Assembly (NCBI RefSeq): GCF_949628215.1
Contig: NW_027441371.1
Span: 558,001 to 622,000, forward strand
From: Phalacrocorax aristotelis
Taxonomy: Eukaryota; Chordata; Aves; Suliformes; Phalacrocoracidae
DNA: 64,000 nucleotides
Direction of reading: 5' to 3'
In this document: one piece after another, positions 45,966 to 55,395 of the stretch
Layout: every line of letters starts with the position of its first letter
How positions within the stretch are numbered: the first letter of the stretch is position 1
Position numbers and translations under genes: made by a program
The notes under the pieces: model-generated
Database searches by the model: none
Told to the model about the DNA's origin: nothing
The model's input: only the letters and a program-made list of their open reading frames with translations

Positions 45966-45985
45966 TGGCGCCCAACGTGGGGCTC
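45966..45985 (+). other. Primer binding site, lysine tRNA type
   Basis: TGGCGCCCAACGTGGGGC, seven bases after the LTR, matches the site complementary to the 3' end of tRNA-Lys1,2 as used by several class II retroviruses. Confidence 0.85.
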
Positions 45986-46023
45986 AAGGGTTGGAGATAA
46001 CAACAGCTGCTGGTCCCAGCACC

Positions 46024-47895
46024 ATGTTGTCCTTTTTGCAGTTGGTGTTAAAAATCGGTGTTGGTTGTTTGAGTCTGCTGTGTTCTGCTGTGATTAGTAA
46101 TGTTTTGCCTACGAGATTTGTTATACAAACACTCGTTTTCAGCTTTATCTGGTATTTGGGGTTTTTGCTGAAACCGTTACTGTACTTCGGATACCACCTT
46201 GTTGAGGCAATTAGCAATTATACCTCCTCCTCTGAGAGATTTTATATGGAGGAAATACAGAATAATACCTTTGCAACTTTGTTCTATGATGTCTGTGCCT
46301 TTGTTACAACAACGTTTTTGTATCTTGAACATCCTTGGGTGGTTAAGGTGCAGTCATTGTTAGTTTTTGGGCATGTTGTTTTGGTTTTGACTAAGCAACT
46401 TAAGAATATCACCCAGAAATCTGCCCCGAGGCTTGATAGTTACGAGTGGCAGGGCATGTGGGATAGCATGGGCAAATACCTAGGGCAGTGGGCACCCCCA
46501 GTGTTTTGGAGTTTCACCCCCGAGCAAGTGCAGAATCCTAAAAAACTAGTAGAATATTTGGAGAAAGTATGTTGTTACGCTGGGAACTCCAGAGAGACAC
46601 AGATAACTGCAACGTGCTGGGGTCTGGCCCATGCATACCGAGCCCTGCTCAACAGTATTCAGTGCCCCCAGGGGGAAGAGAATGTCTCTGGATTGAAATG
46701 CAAAGTGACTGGCACTGTAGGCAATCCAGCCCTGACAACAGGCACTGCAGCCACTCAAACCCCCACAACAAGTACCGGAGCTAGCTCAGAAAATAAACCC
46801 GTACCAGTATCAGTTGCCCCCATACATAAGACGAAATATTGGAAGCGGACATCAACTCGTTTAGAACGGGATGATGAAGAACCAGGGCCATCGCGGGGAG
46901 AGGAGGGAGAAGTAATAAATGAAATAGAGACCACCCGATCCCTGTCCTTAAGCGAGTTGCGAGATATGCGAAAAGATTATAGCCGTCGTTCAGGTGAGCA
47001 CATTGTCACCTGGCTGCTCCGATGCTGGGATAATGGGGCCAGCAGCCTGGAACTAGAGGGAAAAGAAGCCAAACAATTGGGATCCCTTTCTGGGGAAGGG
47101 GGCGTTGACAAAGCAATTGGAAAAAAAAAACCACAAGCCCTCAGCCTCTGGAGGCGACTCCTGTCTGGAGTGAAGGAAAGGTATCCCTTTAAAGAAGATG
47201 TTACATATCGCCCAGGAAAATGGACAACTATGGAGAAAGGCATCCAGTATCTCAGGGAATTAGCTGTGTTTGAGGTGATTTATGGTGACCTGGATGATCA
47301 ACGGTCATCCAAAGATCCAGATGAAGCCGAGTGCACACGACCCATGTGGCGGAAGTTTGTACGGAGCGCACCATCTTCGCATGCAAACTCATTGGCAGTG
47401 ATGTCCTGGAAAGATGACGAGACACCAACGGTGGCAGAGGTGATAGATAGACTCCGGGATTATGACACAAATATCTCTTCCTCGCTTGTCTCTGCTGTGG
47501 AGAAACTATCCCAAGAGGTCCAGCAACTCAAAGAAGATCTGTCCTACTCCCCACCTCGACAGAGCAGTGTCTCAGCTGTTAGGAATAAGCGTCCTTTGGC
47601 TCAAAGAAGGGGATACACACCACGGGCCACCCTATGGTTCTACCTGCGTGACCACGGAGAGGACATGATGAGGTGGGATGGCAAGCCTACTTCGACCCTA
47701 CAGGCACGAGTACATGAACTGCAAGGAAGAACAGTCACTCAGGGAGGCTCTTCCAGGAAAGCTGCTGCTCCAGTTTCCAGCGAGCAAGTCCCCAGACAGA
47801 GGAGTAGAAGCGCAGATTTTATTTCTAAGTGTAATAGAGGGACTCCTGATTCACATTTACAGGAAGTGAGTTGTGACTGCCATGATCAGGACTAG
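46024..47895 (+). CDS. gag: ERV-1 Gag polyprotein (623 aa)
   Basis: Start chosen at ACCATGT (46024); the frame is open upstream but that part covers the LTR end and primer site. The first ~120 residues hold several hydrophobic stretches (starting MLSFLQLVLKIGVG, then QTLVFSFIWYLGFLLKPLLY, TTTFLYL and SLLVFGHVVLVL), which look membrane-associated. A Thr/Pro-rich linker (about 235-270) and a charged region follow. A heptad-like stretch (VEKLSQEVQQLKEDL) lies near 505-520. No CCHC zinc knuckle is visible, and the C-terminus is basic and Ser-rich. Assignment to Gag rests on position between primer site and pol. It ends in UAG, with pol continuing in the same frame. Confidence 0.8.
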   Translation: MLSFLQLVLKIGVGCLSLLCSAVISNVLPTRFVIQTLVFSFIWYLGFLLKPLLYFGYHLVEAISNYTSSSERFYMEEIQNNTFATLFYDVCAFVTTTFLYLEHPWVVKVQSLLVFGHVVLVLTKQLKNITQKSAPRLDSYEWQGMWDSMGKYLGQWAPPVFWSFTPEQVQNPKKLVEYLEKVCCYAGNSRETQITATCWGLAHAYRALLNSIQCPQGEENVSGLKCKVTGTVGNPALTTGTAATQTPTTSTGASSENKPVPVSVAPIHKTKYWKRTSTRLERDDEEPGPSRGEEGEVINEIETTRSLSLSELRDMRKDYSRRSGEHIVTWLLRCWDNGASSLELEGKEAKQLGSLSGEGGVDKAIGKKKPQALSLWRRLLSGVKERYPFKEDVTYRPGKWTTMEKGIQYLRELAVFEVIYGDLDDQRSSKDPDEAECTRPMWRKFVRSAPSSHANSLAVMSWKDDETPTVAEVIDRLRDYDTNISSSLVSAVEKLSQEVQQLKEDLSYSPPRQSSVSAVRNKRPLAQRRGYTPRATLWFYLRDHGEDMMRWDGKPTSTLQARVHELQGRTVTQGGSSRKAAAPVSSEQVPRQRSRSADFISKCNRGTPDSHLQEVSCDCHDQD

Positions 47896-47937
47896 AGGGG
47901 CCCTGCCTCCAGCCGGGTGGAGGAAAGGGATAACCGG
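47893..47937 (+). promoter_or_regulatory. Possible UAG readthrough signal between gag and pol
   Basis: GAC TAG AGG sits between two open frames in the same register. Ten bases after the stop is a perfect 6-bp hairpin, CCTCCA (47906-47911) with TGGAGG (47918-47923) and a GCCGGG loop. The loop CCGG (47913-47916) could pair with CCGG at 47934-47937 to make a pseudoknot. Gammaretroviruses use a UAG plus downstream pseudoknot for Gag-Pol readthrough. Function here is inferred. Confidence 0.5.
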
Positions 47938-50900
47938 GCTTACTGGACTGTGTGGATCCGATGGCCTGGCACGTCCGACCCACAGGAGTATAAAGCTTTA
48001 GTGGACACCGGCGCACAGTGCACCTTAATGCCATCAAACTATATAGGGGCAGAACCCATCAGCATTGCTGGAGTGACAGGGGGATCTCAAGAGCTAACTG
48101 TATTGGAGGCCGAAGTGAGCCTAACTGGCAATGAGTGGCAGAAGCACCCCATTGTGACTGGCCCAGAGGCTCCGTGCATCCTTGGTATAGACTACCTCAG
48201 GAGAGGGTATTTCAAGGACCCAAAAGGTTACAAGTGGGCTTTTGGTGTAGCTGCCTTGGAGACGGAGGAAACTGAACAGCTGTCTACCTTGCCCGGTCTC
48301 TCAAAGGACCCTTCTGTGGTGGGGTTGCTGAAGGTCAAAGAACAACAGGTGCCAATCGCCACCACAACAGTGCACCGGCGGCAATATCGCACCAACAGAG
48401 ACTCTCTGATCCCCATCCATAAACTCATTCACCAACTGAGGAGCCAAGGAGTCATCAGTAAGACCCACTCACCCTTTAACAGTCCCATATGGCCAGTCCG
48501 GAAGTCTAATGGAGAGTGGAGACTAACAGTAGACTATCGTGGCCTGAATGAAGTCACTCCACCGTTGAGTGCTGCTGTGCCAGACATGCTAGAACTTCAA
48601 TACGAACTGGAGTCAAAGGCGGCCAAGTGGTATGCCACAATTGATATTGCTAATGCATTCTTCTCAATCCCTCTGGCAGCAGAGTGCAGGCCACAGTTTG
48701 CTTTCATATGGAGGGGCGTCCAGTACACCTGGAATCGACTGCCCCAGGGGTGGAAACACAGTCCTACCATTTGCCATGGACTGATTCAGACTGTACTGGA
48801 ACAGGGAGAAGCTCCAGAACACCTTCAATACATTGATGACATCATTGTGTGGGGCAGCACAGCAGAAGAAGTTTTTGAGAAAGGTGAGAAAATAGTCCAA
48901 ATCCTTCTGAAAGCTGGTTTTGCCATAAAACAAAGTAAGGTGAAGGGACCTGCACGAGAAATCCAGTTCTTAGGAATTAAATGGCAAGACGGTCGTCGTC
49001 AGATTCCAATGGATGTGATCAACAAAATAGCAGCCATGTCTCCACCAACTAGCAAAAAGGAAACACAAGTTTTCTTGGGCGTTGTGGGTTTTTGGAGAAT
49101 GCATATTCCAAATTACAGTCTGATCGTGAGCCCTCTCTATCAAGTGACCCGGAAAAAGAATGATTTCAAATGGGGCCCTGAGCAACGACAAGCCTTTGAA
49201 CAGATTAAACGAGAAATAGTCCATGCAGTAGCTCTTGGGCCAGTCCGGGCAGGACAAGATGTAAAAAATGTGCTCTACACTGCAGCCGGGGAGAATGGCC
49301 CTACCTGGAGTCTCTGGCAGAAAGCACCTGGGGAGACCCGGGGTCGACCCCTAGGGTTTTGGAGTCGGGGATACAGAGGGTCTGAAGCCCGCTATACTCC
49401 AACTGAAAAAGAGATATTGGCAGCATATGAAGGGGTTCGAGCTGCTTCAGAAGTGGTTGGTACTGAAGCACAGTTGCTCCTGGCACCCCGACTGCCAGTG
49501 CTGGGCTGGATGTTCAAAGGAAACATCCCCTCTACACACCATGCAACTGATGCTACGTGGAGTAAATGGGTTGCACTGATCACCCAGCGGGCTCGAGTAG
49601 GAAACCCCAGTCGCCCAGGAATCTTGGAAGTGATTATGGACTGGCCAGAAGGCAAAGATTTTGGATTATCACCAGAGGAGGAGGTGACACGTGCTGAAGA
49701 AGCCCCACTGTATAACAAACTGCCAGAAGATGAGAAGCAATATGCCCTGTTCACTGATGGGTCCTGTCGCCTTGTGGGAAAGCACCGGAGATGGAAGGCT
49801 GCTGTATGGAGTCCTACACGACAAGTAGCAGAAACTGCTGAAGGAGAAGGTGAATCGAGCCAGTTTGCAGAGGTAAAGGCCATCCAGCTGGCCTTAGACA
49901 TCGCTGAACGGGAAAAGTGGCCAGTGCTCTATCTCTATACTGACTCCTGGATGGTGGCAAATGCCTTGTGGGGCTGGCTGCAGCAATGGAAGCAAAGCAA
50001 CTGGCAGCGCAGAGGCAAACCCATCTGGGCTGCCACATTGTGGCAAGATATTGCTGCCCGGGTAGAGAAACTGGTTGTAAAGGTACGGCATGTGGATGCT
50101 CACGTCCCCAAGAGTCGGGCCACTGAAGAACATCGAAACAACCAGCAGGTAGATCGGGCTGCCAAGATTGAAGTGGCTGAGGTGGATCTGGACTGGCAGC
50201 ATAAGGGTGAACTATTTCTAGCTCGGTGGGCCCATGACACCTCAGGCCATCAAGGGAGAGATGCAACATACAGGTGGGCTCGTGATCGAGGGGTGGACTT
50301 GACCATGGATATTATTGCACAGGTTATCCACGAATGTGACACATGCGCTGCAATCAAGCAAGCGAAGCGGGTAAAGCCTCTGTGGTATGGGGGACGATGG
50401 CTGAAATATAAATATGGGGAGGCCTGGCAAATTGACTATATCACACTCCCACAGACCCGCCAAGGCAAGCGCCATGTGCTTACAATGGTAGAAACAACGA
50501 CTGGCTGGCTGGAAACATATCCTGTCCCCCACGCCACTGCCCGGAACACTATCCTGGGTCTTGAGAAACAAGTCCTGTGGCGACATGGCACCCCAGAGAG
50601 GATTGAGTCAGACAATGGGACTCATTTCCGAAATAGCCTCATAGACACCTGGGCCAAAGAGCACGGCATTGAGTGGGTGTATCACATCCCCTATCACGCA
50701 CCAGCCTCTGGGAAAATTGAAAGGTACAATGGACTGTTAAAAACCACACTGAGAGCAATGGGGGGTGGGACATTCAAGCACTGGGATACACATTTAGCAA
50801 AAGCCACGTGGTTAGTCAACACGAGGGGATCTGCCAACCGAGCTGGCCCTGCCCAGTCAGAAATCCTACATACTGTGGAAGGGGATAGAGTCCCTGTAGT

Positions 50901-51081
50901 GCACACAAAAAGTATGCTGGGCAAAACAGTCTGGGTTCTTCCTGCCTCTGGCAAAGGCAAACCCATTCGTGGGATTGTTTTTGCTCGAGGACCTGGGTGC
51001 ACTTGGTGGGTGATGCGGGAGGATGGAGAAATCCGATGTGTGCCTCAAGGGGATTTGATTTTGGGTGAAAACAGTCAATGA
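47896..51081 (+). CDS. pol: ERV-1 Pol: protease, reverse transcriptase, RNase H, integrase
   Basis: Open for 1061 codons after the gag UAG; numbering here is from 47917. Protease: LVDTGAQ (28-34) and ILGIDYL (88-94). Reverse transcriptase: D243 in TIDIANAFFS, LPQGWKHSP (275-283) and YIDD (305-308). RNase H: D614 in FTDGS, E652, D676 in YTDS and D746. Integrase: zinc ligands H773, H778, C807 and C810, then catalytic D840, D899 and E935 with 35 residues between the last two. All catalytic residues expected of these families are present and no stop or frameshift is visible. Translation would need readthrough of UAG at 47893 or a separate start, and no good ATG lies near the beginning of the frame. 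Confidence 0.93.
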   Translation, partial: RGPASSRVEERDNRAYWTVWIRWPGTSDPQEYKALVDTGAQCTLMPSNYIGAEPISIAGVTGGSQELTVLEAEVSLTGNEWQKHPIVTGPEAPCILGIDYLRRGYFKDPKGYKWAFGVAALETEETEQLSTLPGLSKDPSVVGLLKVKEQQVPIATTTVHRRQYRTNRDSLIPIHKLIHQLRSQGVISKTHSPFNSPIWPVRKSNGEWRLTVDYRGLNEVTPPLSAAVPDMLELQYELESKAAKWYATIDIANAFFSIPLAAECRPQFAFIWRGVQYTWNRLPQGWKHSPTICHGLIQTVLEQGEAPEHLQYIDDIIVWGSTAEEVFEKGEKIVQILLKAGFAIKQSKVKGPAREIQFLGIKWQDGRRQIPMDVINKIAAMSPPTSKKETQVFLGVVGFWRMHIPNYSLIVSPLYQVTRKKNDFKWGPEQRQAFEQIKREIVHAVALGPVRAGQDVKNVLYTAAGENGPTWSLWQKAPGETRGRPLGFWSRGYRGSEARYTPTEKEILAAYEGVRAASEVVGTEAQLLLAPRLPVLGWMFKGNIPSTHHATDATWSKWVALITQRARVGNPSRPGILEVIMDWPEGKDFGLSPEEEVTRAEEAPLYNKLPEDEKQYALFTDGSCRLVGKHRRWKAAVWSPTRQVAETAEGEGESSQFAEVKAIQLALDIAEREKWPVLYLYTDSWMVANALWGWLQQWKQSNWQRRGKPIWAATLWQDIAARVEKLVVKVRHVDAHVPKSRATEEHRNNQQVDRAAKIEVAEVDLDWQHKGELFLARWAHDTSGHQGRDATYRWARDRGVDLTMDIIAQVIHECDTCAAIKQAKRVKPLWYGGRWLKYKYGEAWQIDYITLPQTRQGKRHVLTMVETTTGWLETYPVPHATARNTILGLEKQVLWRHGTPERIESDNGTHFRNSLIDTWAKEHGIEWVYHIPYHAPASGKIERYNGLLKTTLRAMGGGTFKHWDTHLAKATWLVNTRGSANRAGPAQSEILHTVEGDRVPVVHTKSMLGKTVWVLPASGKGKPIRGIVFARGPGCTWWVMREDGEIRCVPQGDLILGENSQ

Positions 51082-51472
51082 ACTGAATGGCACAATGTGA
51101 ACTGCTATATAATATTGTGTGTCACCTCTGTGTTGTATCAATGATATCAGAGTACGAGCCTCCCAACCCATGGAAGATCAACTATGAAACAAGCCGTGCA
51201 GCAGTGATGGAACGATGACTGACTTGGTATGCAGCAACCCAACGCCACACACCATCTCTCCCACCCGGAAAGACTGATACAACAGATGGAGCCCAGAGTC
51301 ATGGACTGCGTGAACTCAATGGACATTTTAATGGACATTTTACAGGGAAGATCCATGAACTAAGGGAATGATGTCTGTGTATTATGTTAAAGGATGGGAA
51401 GGGGAGGGGTGGTGGATGGTACGGTTGTATTGCATCATATGGGACCTGGGCATGGTGTAAGTGGTATGGAAT
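51082..51472 (+). other. ERV-1 region between pol and 3' LTR, no env
   Basis: About 390 bp with no long open frame in the sense direction. It contains a short direct repeat, TGGACATTTTA, at about 51319-51342 and a purine-rich tract near 51396-51411. No envelope remnant is recognisable. Confidence 0.7.
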
Positions 51473-51485
51473 AAGGGGTGGAGAA
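51473..51485 (+). other. Polypurine tract of ERV-1
   Basis: AAGGGGTGGAGAA directly abuts the 3' LTR, where plus-strand priming is expected. Confidence 0.6.
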
Positions 51486-51983
51486 TGTGCTGGTTTTGGC
51501 TGAGAAGGGGTTAATTCTCCTCACTGTGGGGGTCAGCTACCTTTCCAGCTTCCCGCGCTCTGCCGCGTGGCGTGGCAGGGGGGGCTGGGAGGGGCAGGGC
51601 CATGGTGGGGGCGGCTGACCCCGACTGGCCAATGGCAGGTTCATTCCATACCGTGTGACACCATGACCAGTATATTGAGGGGGGGCAGTGGCAGCGCGCG
51701 GGCGGCGCGGCGTCGGGTCGGCGGGCGGCGAGCGGCTGCGGCGCGTGCGGTTTGTTCCGGCGGTTCGTTCCCCCTCTCCCCTCCCTTCCCCCCTCCCCCG
51801 GGGCTTTGCGCCTCTCGTTGTTCTCCTTTACATTGCATTTCTACTGTTGTTTCTTTTAATTTTCATTATTAAACTGTTCTTATCCCAACCCACGAGCGTT
51901 ACCCTTCTGATTCTCTCCCCGATCTACCGGTGGGGGAGTGAGCGAGCGACTGTGTGGGGCTGAGCTGCCGCTAAACCACGACA
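51486..51983 (+). repeat. 3' LTR of ERV-1
   Basis: 498 bp, same length as the 5' LTR and apparently identical. CCAAT and TATATTGA recur at +6025, and ATTAAA is at 51869-51874, where polyadenylation would be directed. Confidence 0.93.
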
Positions 51984-51988
51984 CCTAC
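51984..51988 (+). repeat. 5-bp target site duplication, right copy (CCTAC)
   Basis: Matches 45456-45460. Confidence 0.85.
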
Positions 51989-52375
51989 AAAAGGAGTGTG
52001 TGTCACTACACCAGCCATGCCCGTTTGCTTCCCGTATTGCTTTTGGCATTTGCCCTATCGGTGTCCGCCTGTGCTTGAGTCATCTGACACGAACTGTAAT
52101 TTTTGTGTGTTGCGTGGTTTGACTTTTTCTTGCAGCTCAAGTAATAGGTCTAGGGTTAAGCAGGACAATTGAGTGAGGCGTGACAGCAAAGGCGAGCAGA
52201 TGGCGTCGTGTGCTGTGACGGGGCAGGCTGTGAGGTCACTCGTCTGGGATTTCTGCCTTTGGGGTCTCTGTGTTGCCGAACAAGTCAGTCAAAAGGATTT
52301 GTTTGTTTTGCGTGGTGAGCTCTTGCTTTTGGAAAGCAGTGTCTAATATCTGTGTGCCTCTCCGTATTTCCCCAG
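51989..52375 (+). other. Intron-like flank right of ERV-1
   Basis: Single-copy sequence with no gene seen. It ends in the acceptor-like CTCTCCGTATTTCCCCAG. Confidence 0.4.
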
Positions 52376-52482
52376 AAGTGGGCCCAGCATTGAAGGTGAC
52401 GGTTCCCCAGCCATCGGGGACGGACCGAGTACGTGAGCAGGCACCTGACGTGGCCACTGACCCGGGAGGCACGGATCGGGAG
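52376..52482 (+). other. Candidate exon (107 nt)
   Basis: A good acceptor (TCTCCGTATTTCCCCAG) and a consensus donor (CGGGAG|GTGAGG) bound it. The frame gives VGPALKVTVPQPSGTDR and then EQAPDVATDPGGTDRE, a polar, disorder-like peptide. It starts with two bases of a split codon, compatible with the exon ending at 45447, and ends in phase 0. Confidence 0.45.
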
Positions 52483-54258
52483 GTGAGGGAACCGTGTTGG
52501 CATGGCAGGGGAAAGGATGAGTCTGGAATGTGGCTGTTGGTGGAGATGCATGGCAGGGAGCCGGACACGGGAGGGAGGGGGCGAACAGAGCATCGTGAGA
52601 AGGTAGGTCAGCACGTGACAACGGAGGGGTCGTGCAGTGCGAGCACCTATGTGACTAGTTAATGAAGGGACTCACAAAACTATATGCAAAGCGGGATGTC
52701 TGCCCCGAGCTCATCGGGCAAGGTGAGCGATGAACAGGAAACCGTAGCAGCTGTTATTTTTGAGGTGTGGAATTGTTTGTGAGCGGGCGGCCGCTTCCAG
52801 GCGCAGCGGTCACCTTGTCTCTCTGGTTCTGTAGGCACCGTAGGTGGCGGCGGCCACGACATCCAGCCTCATTAGAGCGTGGGGGAGCGGAAGTTCACGG
52901 CGCTTCCGAGGAGGCTGTTGTTGCGGAAGTGGCCGGCGTTGAGTGGTGTGACACTGAGTGATGGCACCGCACATTTGGAGATGAAGAGTATCCGTGTGAC
53001 CACAGCCCCATCCTACATAGCCTGTGTGGCCTTCTTAAAGGATGGCTTTTGAGCCCCCGGATTTGGAAGGGAAGCTGAGGGGCCGATGCTGTCTTTGTGC
53101 AGGTGGCCGGTCGGTTGGGGGAAGTGCAGGTAGGGCAGGCAAGGGTTGTAAAATCAGTGGAGGGTACCGTTCAGAGACCGGACATGTTTGGGCCGAGGGA
53201 GGTTGTGGTGTCCTTTCTGCAAAACAGAAGCATCTGCCAGGCAGGGGAGTTCCTGCCTGTGCTTGTGCTGTTGTGTGGATTTTGTAGTCTGTTCCTTACT
53301 GTACTTGGGTCTCGATGTGTCTGTTGTTCTCCGTGCTGAGCAGGCACCTAGGTAGCAATATTGAGGGTTTTGCAAGCCCTGGCTCATCGGCATAATGGTA
53401 ACCGAGAGCTTCCTTTCTCGCATTTTAAGTCTACTGCATAGATTTGTCTTGTGTCTGAAATATTAGACCTTTATAGAAGGTCATCTTTTTGCGGCGGTGA
53501 TTAAGGCGGCCTCAGTACTGCTGCTGAGGAGCAGTCTGAATACGCAGAGCCCTTTTCTGGGACCTGTTCCCTGCACCTGAACGTTCTGAGGTCTTTAAGA
53601 GTGGCTTGTCGCTCGTGCATCGTCCTAGTTGTGGGTATATGGTTTCATCGCAGGTGATGATGGTACGTGACTTCTCTGCGGATGCTATAGCTTCTTCCTC
53701 GCTGCCGTATAGATCTTCTCGCCCGGTGGCATCTCTGGGCCGGAAGTCCGTCGTCTCGGTGAGAGTTTTCTTAGGTGCCTCGATCGCGTCGCTTGTAGTA
53801 TTTGTGAGCGGTGTCGGTCCGTGCACGTCGATGCCTGTGTCAGAGCTGCTCCGCCTGGGGGTGTAGCAATGGTAGAGCGGGGGAAAGAATAGCAATAAGA
53901 GTATATGGTTAATGTTAATATGCATAGACTGTTCTGGCAACGCCTGTACAACCCTCGTCGGAGCGAGTGGCCGTTGGCAGCGGGCGAGGACGGTAATTTC
54001 CGGGGCGTTTTGTGGGTGCCGAGGGGATGACCGTAGCTGCCTGGGAGAGGCAGCTAGAGTGCTAGCTGAGCAGAGGGCACCTCTCAGCTGTTCAAGCTTG
54101 TACGTGTGTGGGGCTTAGCATTTGATTGAAGGTATTTCCTTTAATGGCATGCAGTAGTTGGGCTCTAGATGGTATTCCTATGTGGAAGCAAGACCTGTGG
54201 AATGGTTAAGCTGTTGCTGTGCGTCCAGGTGACTTGTTCTATCATGCTGTTCTTGCAG
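52483..54258 (+). other. Intron-like flank, no gene seen
   Basis: No repeat family or convincing exon. From about 53960 it enters the first copy of a local duplication described separately. Confidence 0.35.
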
Positions 54259-54425
54259 AGGATGAAGATGGAGCTGTGCAGGGTGATGGAGCAGAGCTGA
54301 GTAGAGCACACTAAGGCGGCGGGTCCGTGTGCGGGATTAAAGGGAAGATGCGACCGAAGGCTATTTGAGGAGCATTTCAGGCGAGCTGGGTCGCAGTGAG
54401 GGGGCGCATGGGGCTGGTGACTTTG
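53955..54425 (+). repeat. Local diverged duplication, copy 1
   Basis: Shares GCGGGCGAGGAC, GTTTTGTGGG, GGGAGAGGCAGCTAGAG, TTCAAGCTTGTACGTG and TTTAATGGCA with 55040-55395 in the same order and spacing. Confidence 0.75.
54259..54315 (+). other. Candidate terminal coding exon
   Basis: Follows GCTGTTCTTGCAG and begins AG GAT GAA GAT GGA in the phase used by the other candidate exons. It gives EDEDGAVQGDGAELSRAH and then TAA at 54313-54315. It is acidic, matching the character of the exon at 43239. Whether it belongs to the same gene is inference. Confidence 0.35.
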
Positions 54426-55039
54426 TTCTCTTTGCTCTCAGGAGCACAGCGCTATCCCTAGGGGCTGGCAAGGTTCTAATTGTGGGGCCGGCGCCCATCG
54501 GGTGCTTCTTTTTGCGTTACAGTTTAAAGCGTGGATCGCTCTGATGTTTGAGGAGTTTCTGGGCAGTTGTCGTCTGCGGCGTCGTTCCCAGATGCGTGAA
54601 CAGCTCTGCTCTGTCGCTGTCTGTTTTCAGGGAGCGTGATTTCTTTCCTGCATCCTTACATTCTTAGGTCTTGTAGCTGGGCTTCTTGTGCCTCCTCCCT
54701 CTCAGTTTTGAGAGGAACTTCTTGTCACGGGCCCTGACGCTCTTCTAATCTTTTTGGATCGCGTTAGGGCCTCCTTGCGTCACTGTCAGGGTTCTGCAGG
54801 TCTTGTTGCTGGACGAGCTCTTCCGTCCAGTTGTCTCTGTGTTTGCCGAGAGCGTTCTCTCGTCTCGGAGGCGCGCAGTTTGTAGTGTTTCTCATAGCAT
54901 TGGTGTGTGCGTTTGAGTTTGTCTCGGACCGCCTTGTTGGCCGTGTAGAGTCGGGTAGGTGGCACAGCGATGAGAGGTTAGGGTTCATCTGTTGCTGTGC
55001 CAAGGCTGTTGGGGGAAAAGGTCGTACCGTCATCTCAGA

Positions 55040-55395
55040 TTGAGTGGCCCTCCTCAGCGGGCGAGGACCGTTTTGTGGGCTCGGAGGCCGTGACCGTGGC
55101 TATCTGGGAGAGGCAGCTAGAGTTCAGCTGAGCAGATTACCTCTGCAGGGTGTTCAAGCTTGTACGTGCGTAGGGCTTCATGTTTGATGTCATATGTTTG
55201 TTTTTAATGGCAGGTTATAGTCGGTCTTCAGGAACCGTTAAGGTACTGCTGTGCAACCAGGCGACTTGTTTGGTATTGGTTTTGGAGATGCTGAGGGACG
55301 AGTCGTGCAGGGCGACGGAGGGGAACTGAGGGGACCGATGTAAGCGGGTGAGTCGGTGCGTGGTGTATATAGAGGGAAGATGTGACCGATGGCTC
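55040..55395 (+). repeat. Local diverged duplication, copy 2
   Basis: Partner of 53955-54425, about 1.08 kb downstream and clearly older than the array. The acceptor TTCTTGCAG of copy 1 is GGTTTTGGAG here, so the exon-like part is not splice-competent. The end of copy 1 (54380-54425) matches 55880-55930 better, suggesting an insertion of about 0.5 kb within copy 2. Confidence 0.7.

Larger units (their letters stand above)
45461..51983 (+). mobile_element. Complete env-less avian endogenous retrovirus (ERV-1)
   Basis: Structure: LTR 45461-45958, primer site 45966-45985, gag 46024-47895, pol 47896-51081, about 400 bp without a frame, polypurine tract 51473-51485, LTR 51486-51983. Both LTRs are 498 bp with TG...CA ends and no difference was found by eye. 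Target duplications are intact and both genes are open, all signs of a recent insertion. The primer site is of the lysine type used by class II viruses, while the 5-bp duplication and absence of env resemble ERVL-like elements. I leave the class open. Confidence 0.95.

Noticed and set aside
49392..49901. Antisense open frames within ERV-1 pol
   Set aside because: Shadows of the strongly supported Pol frame.
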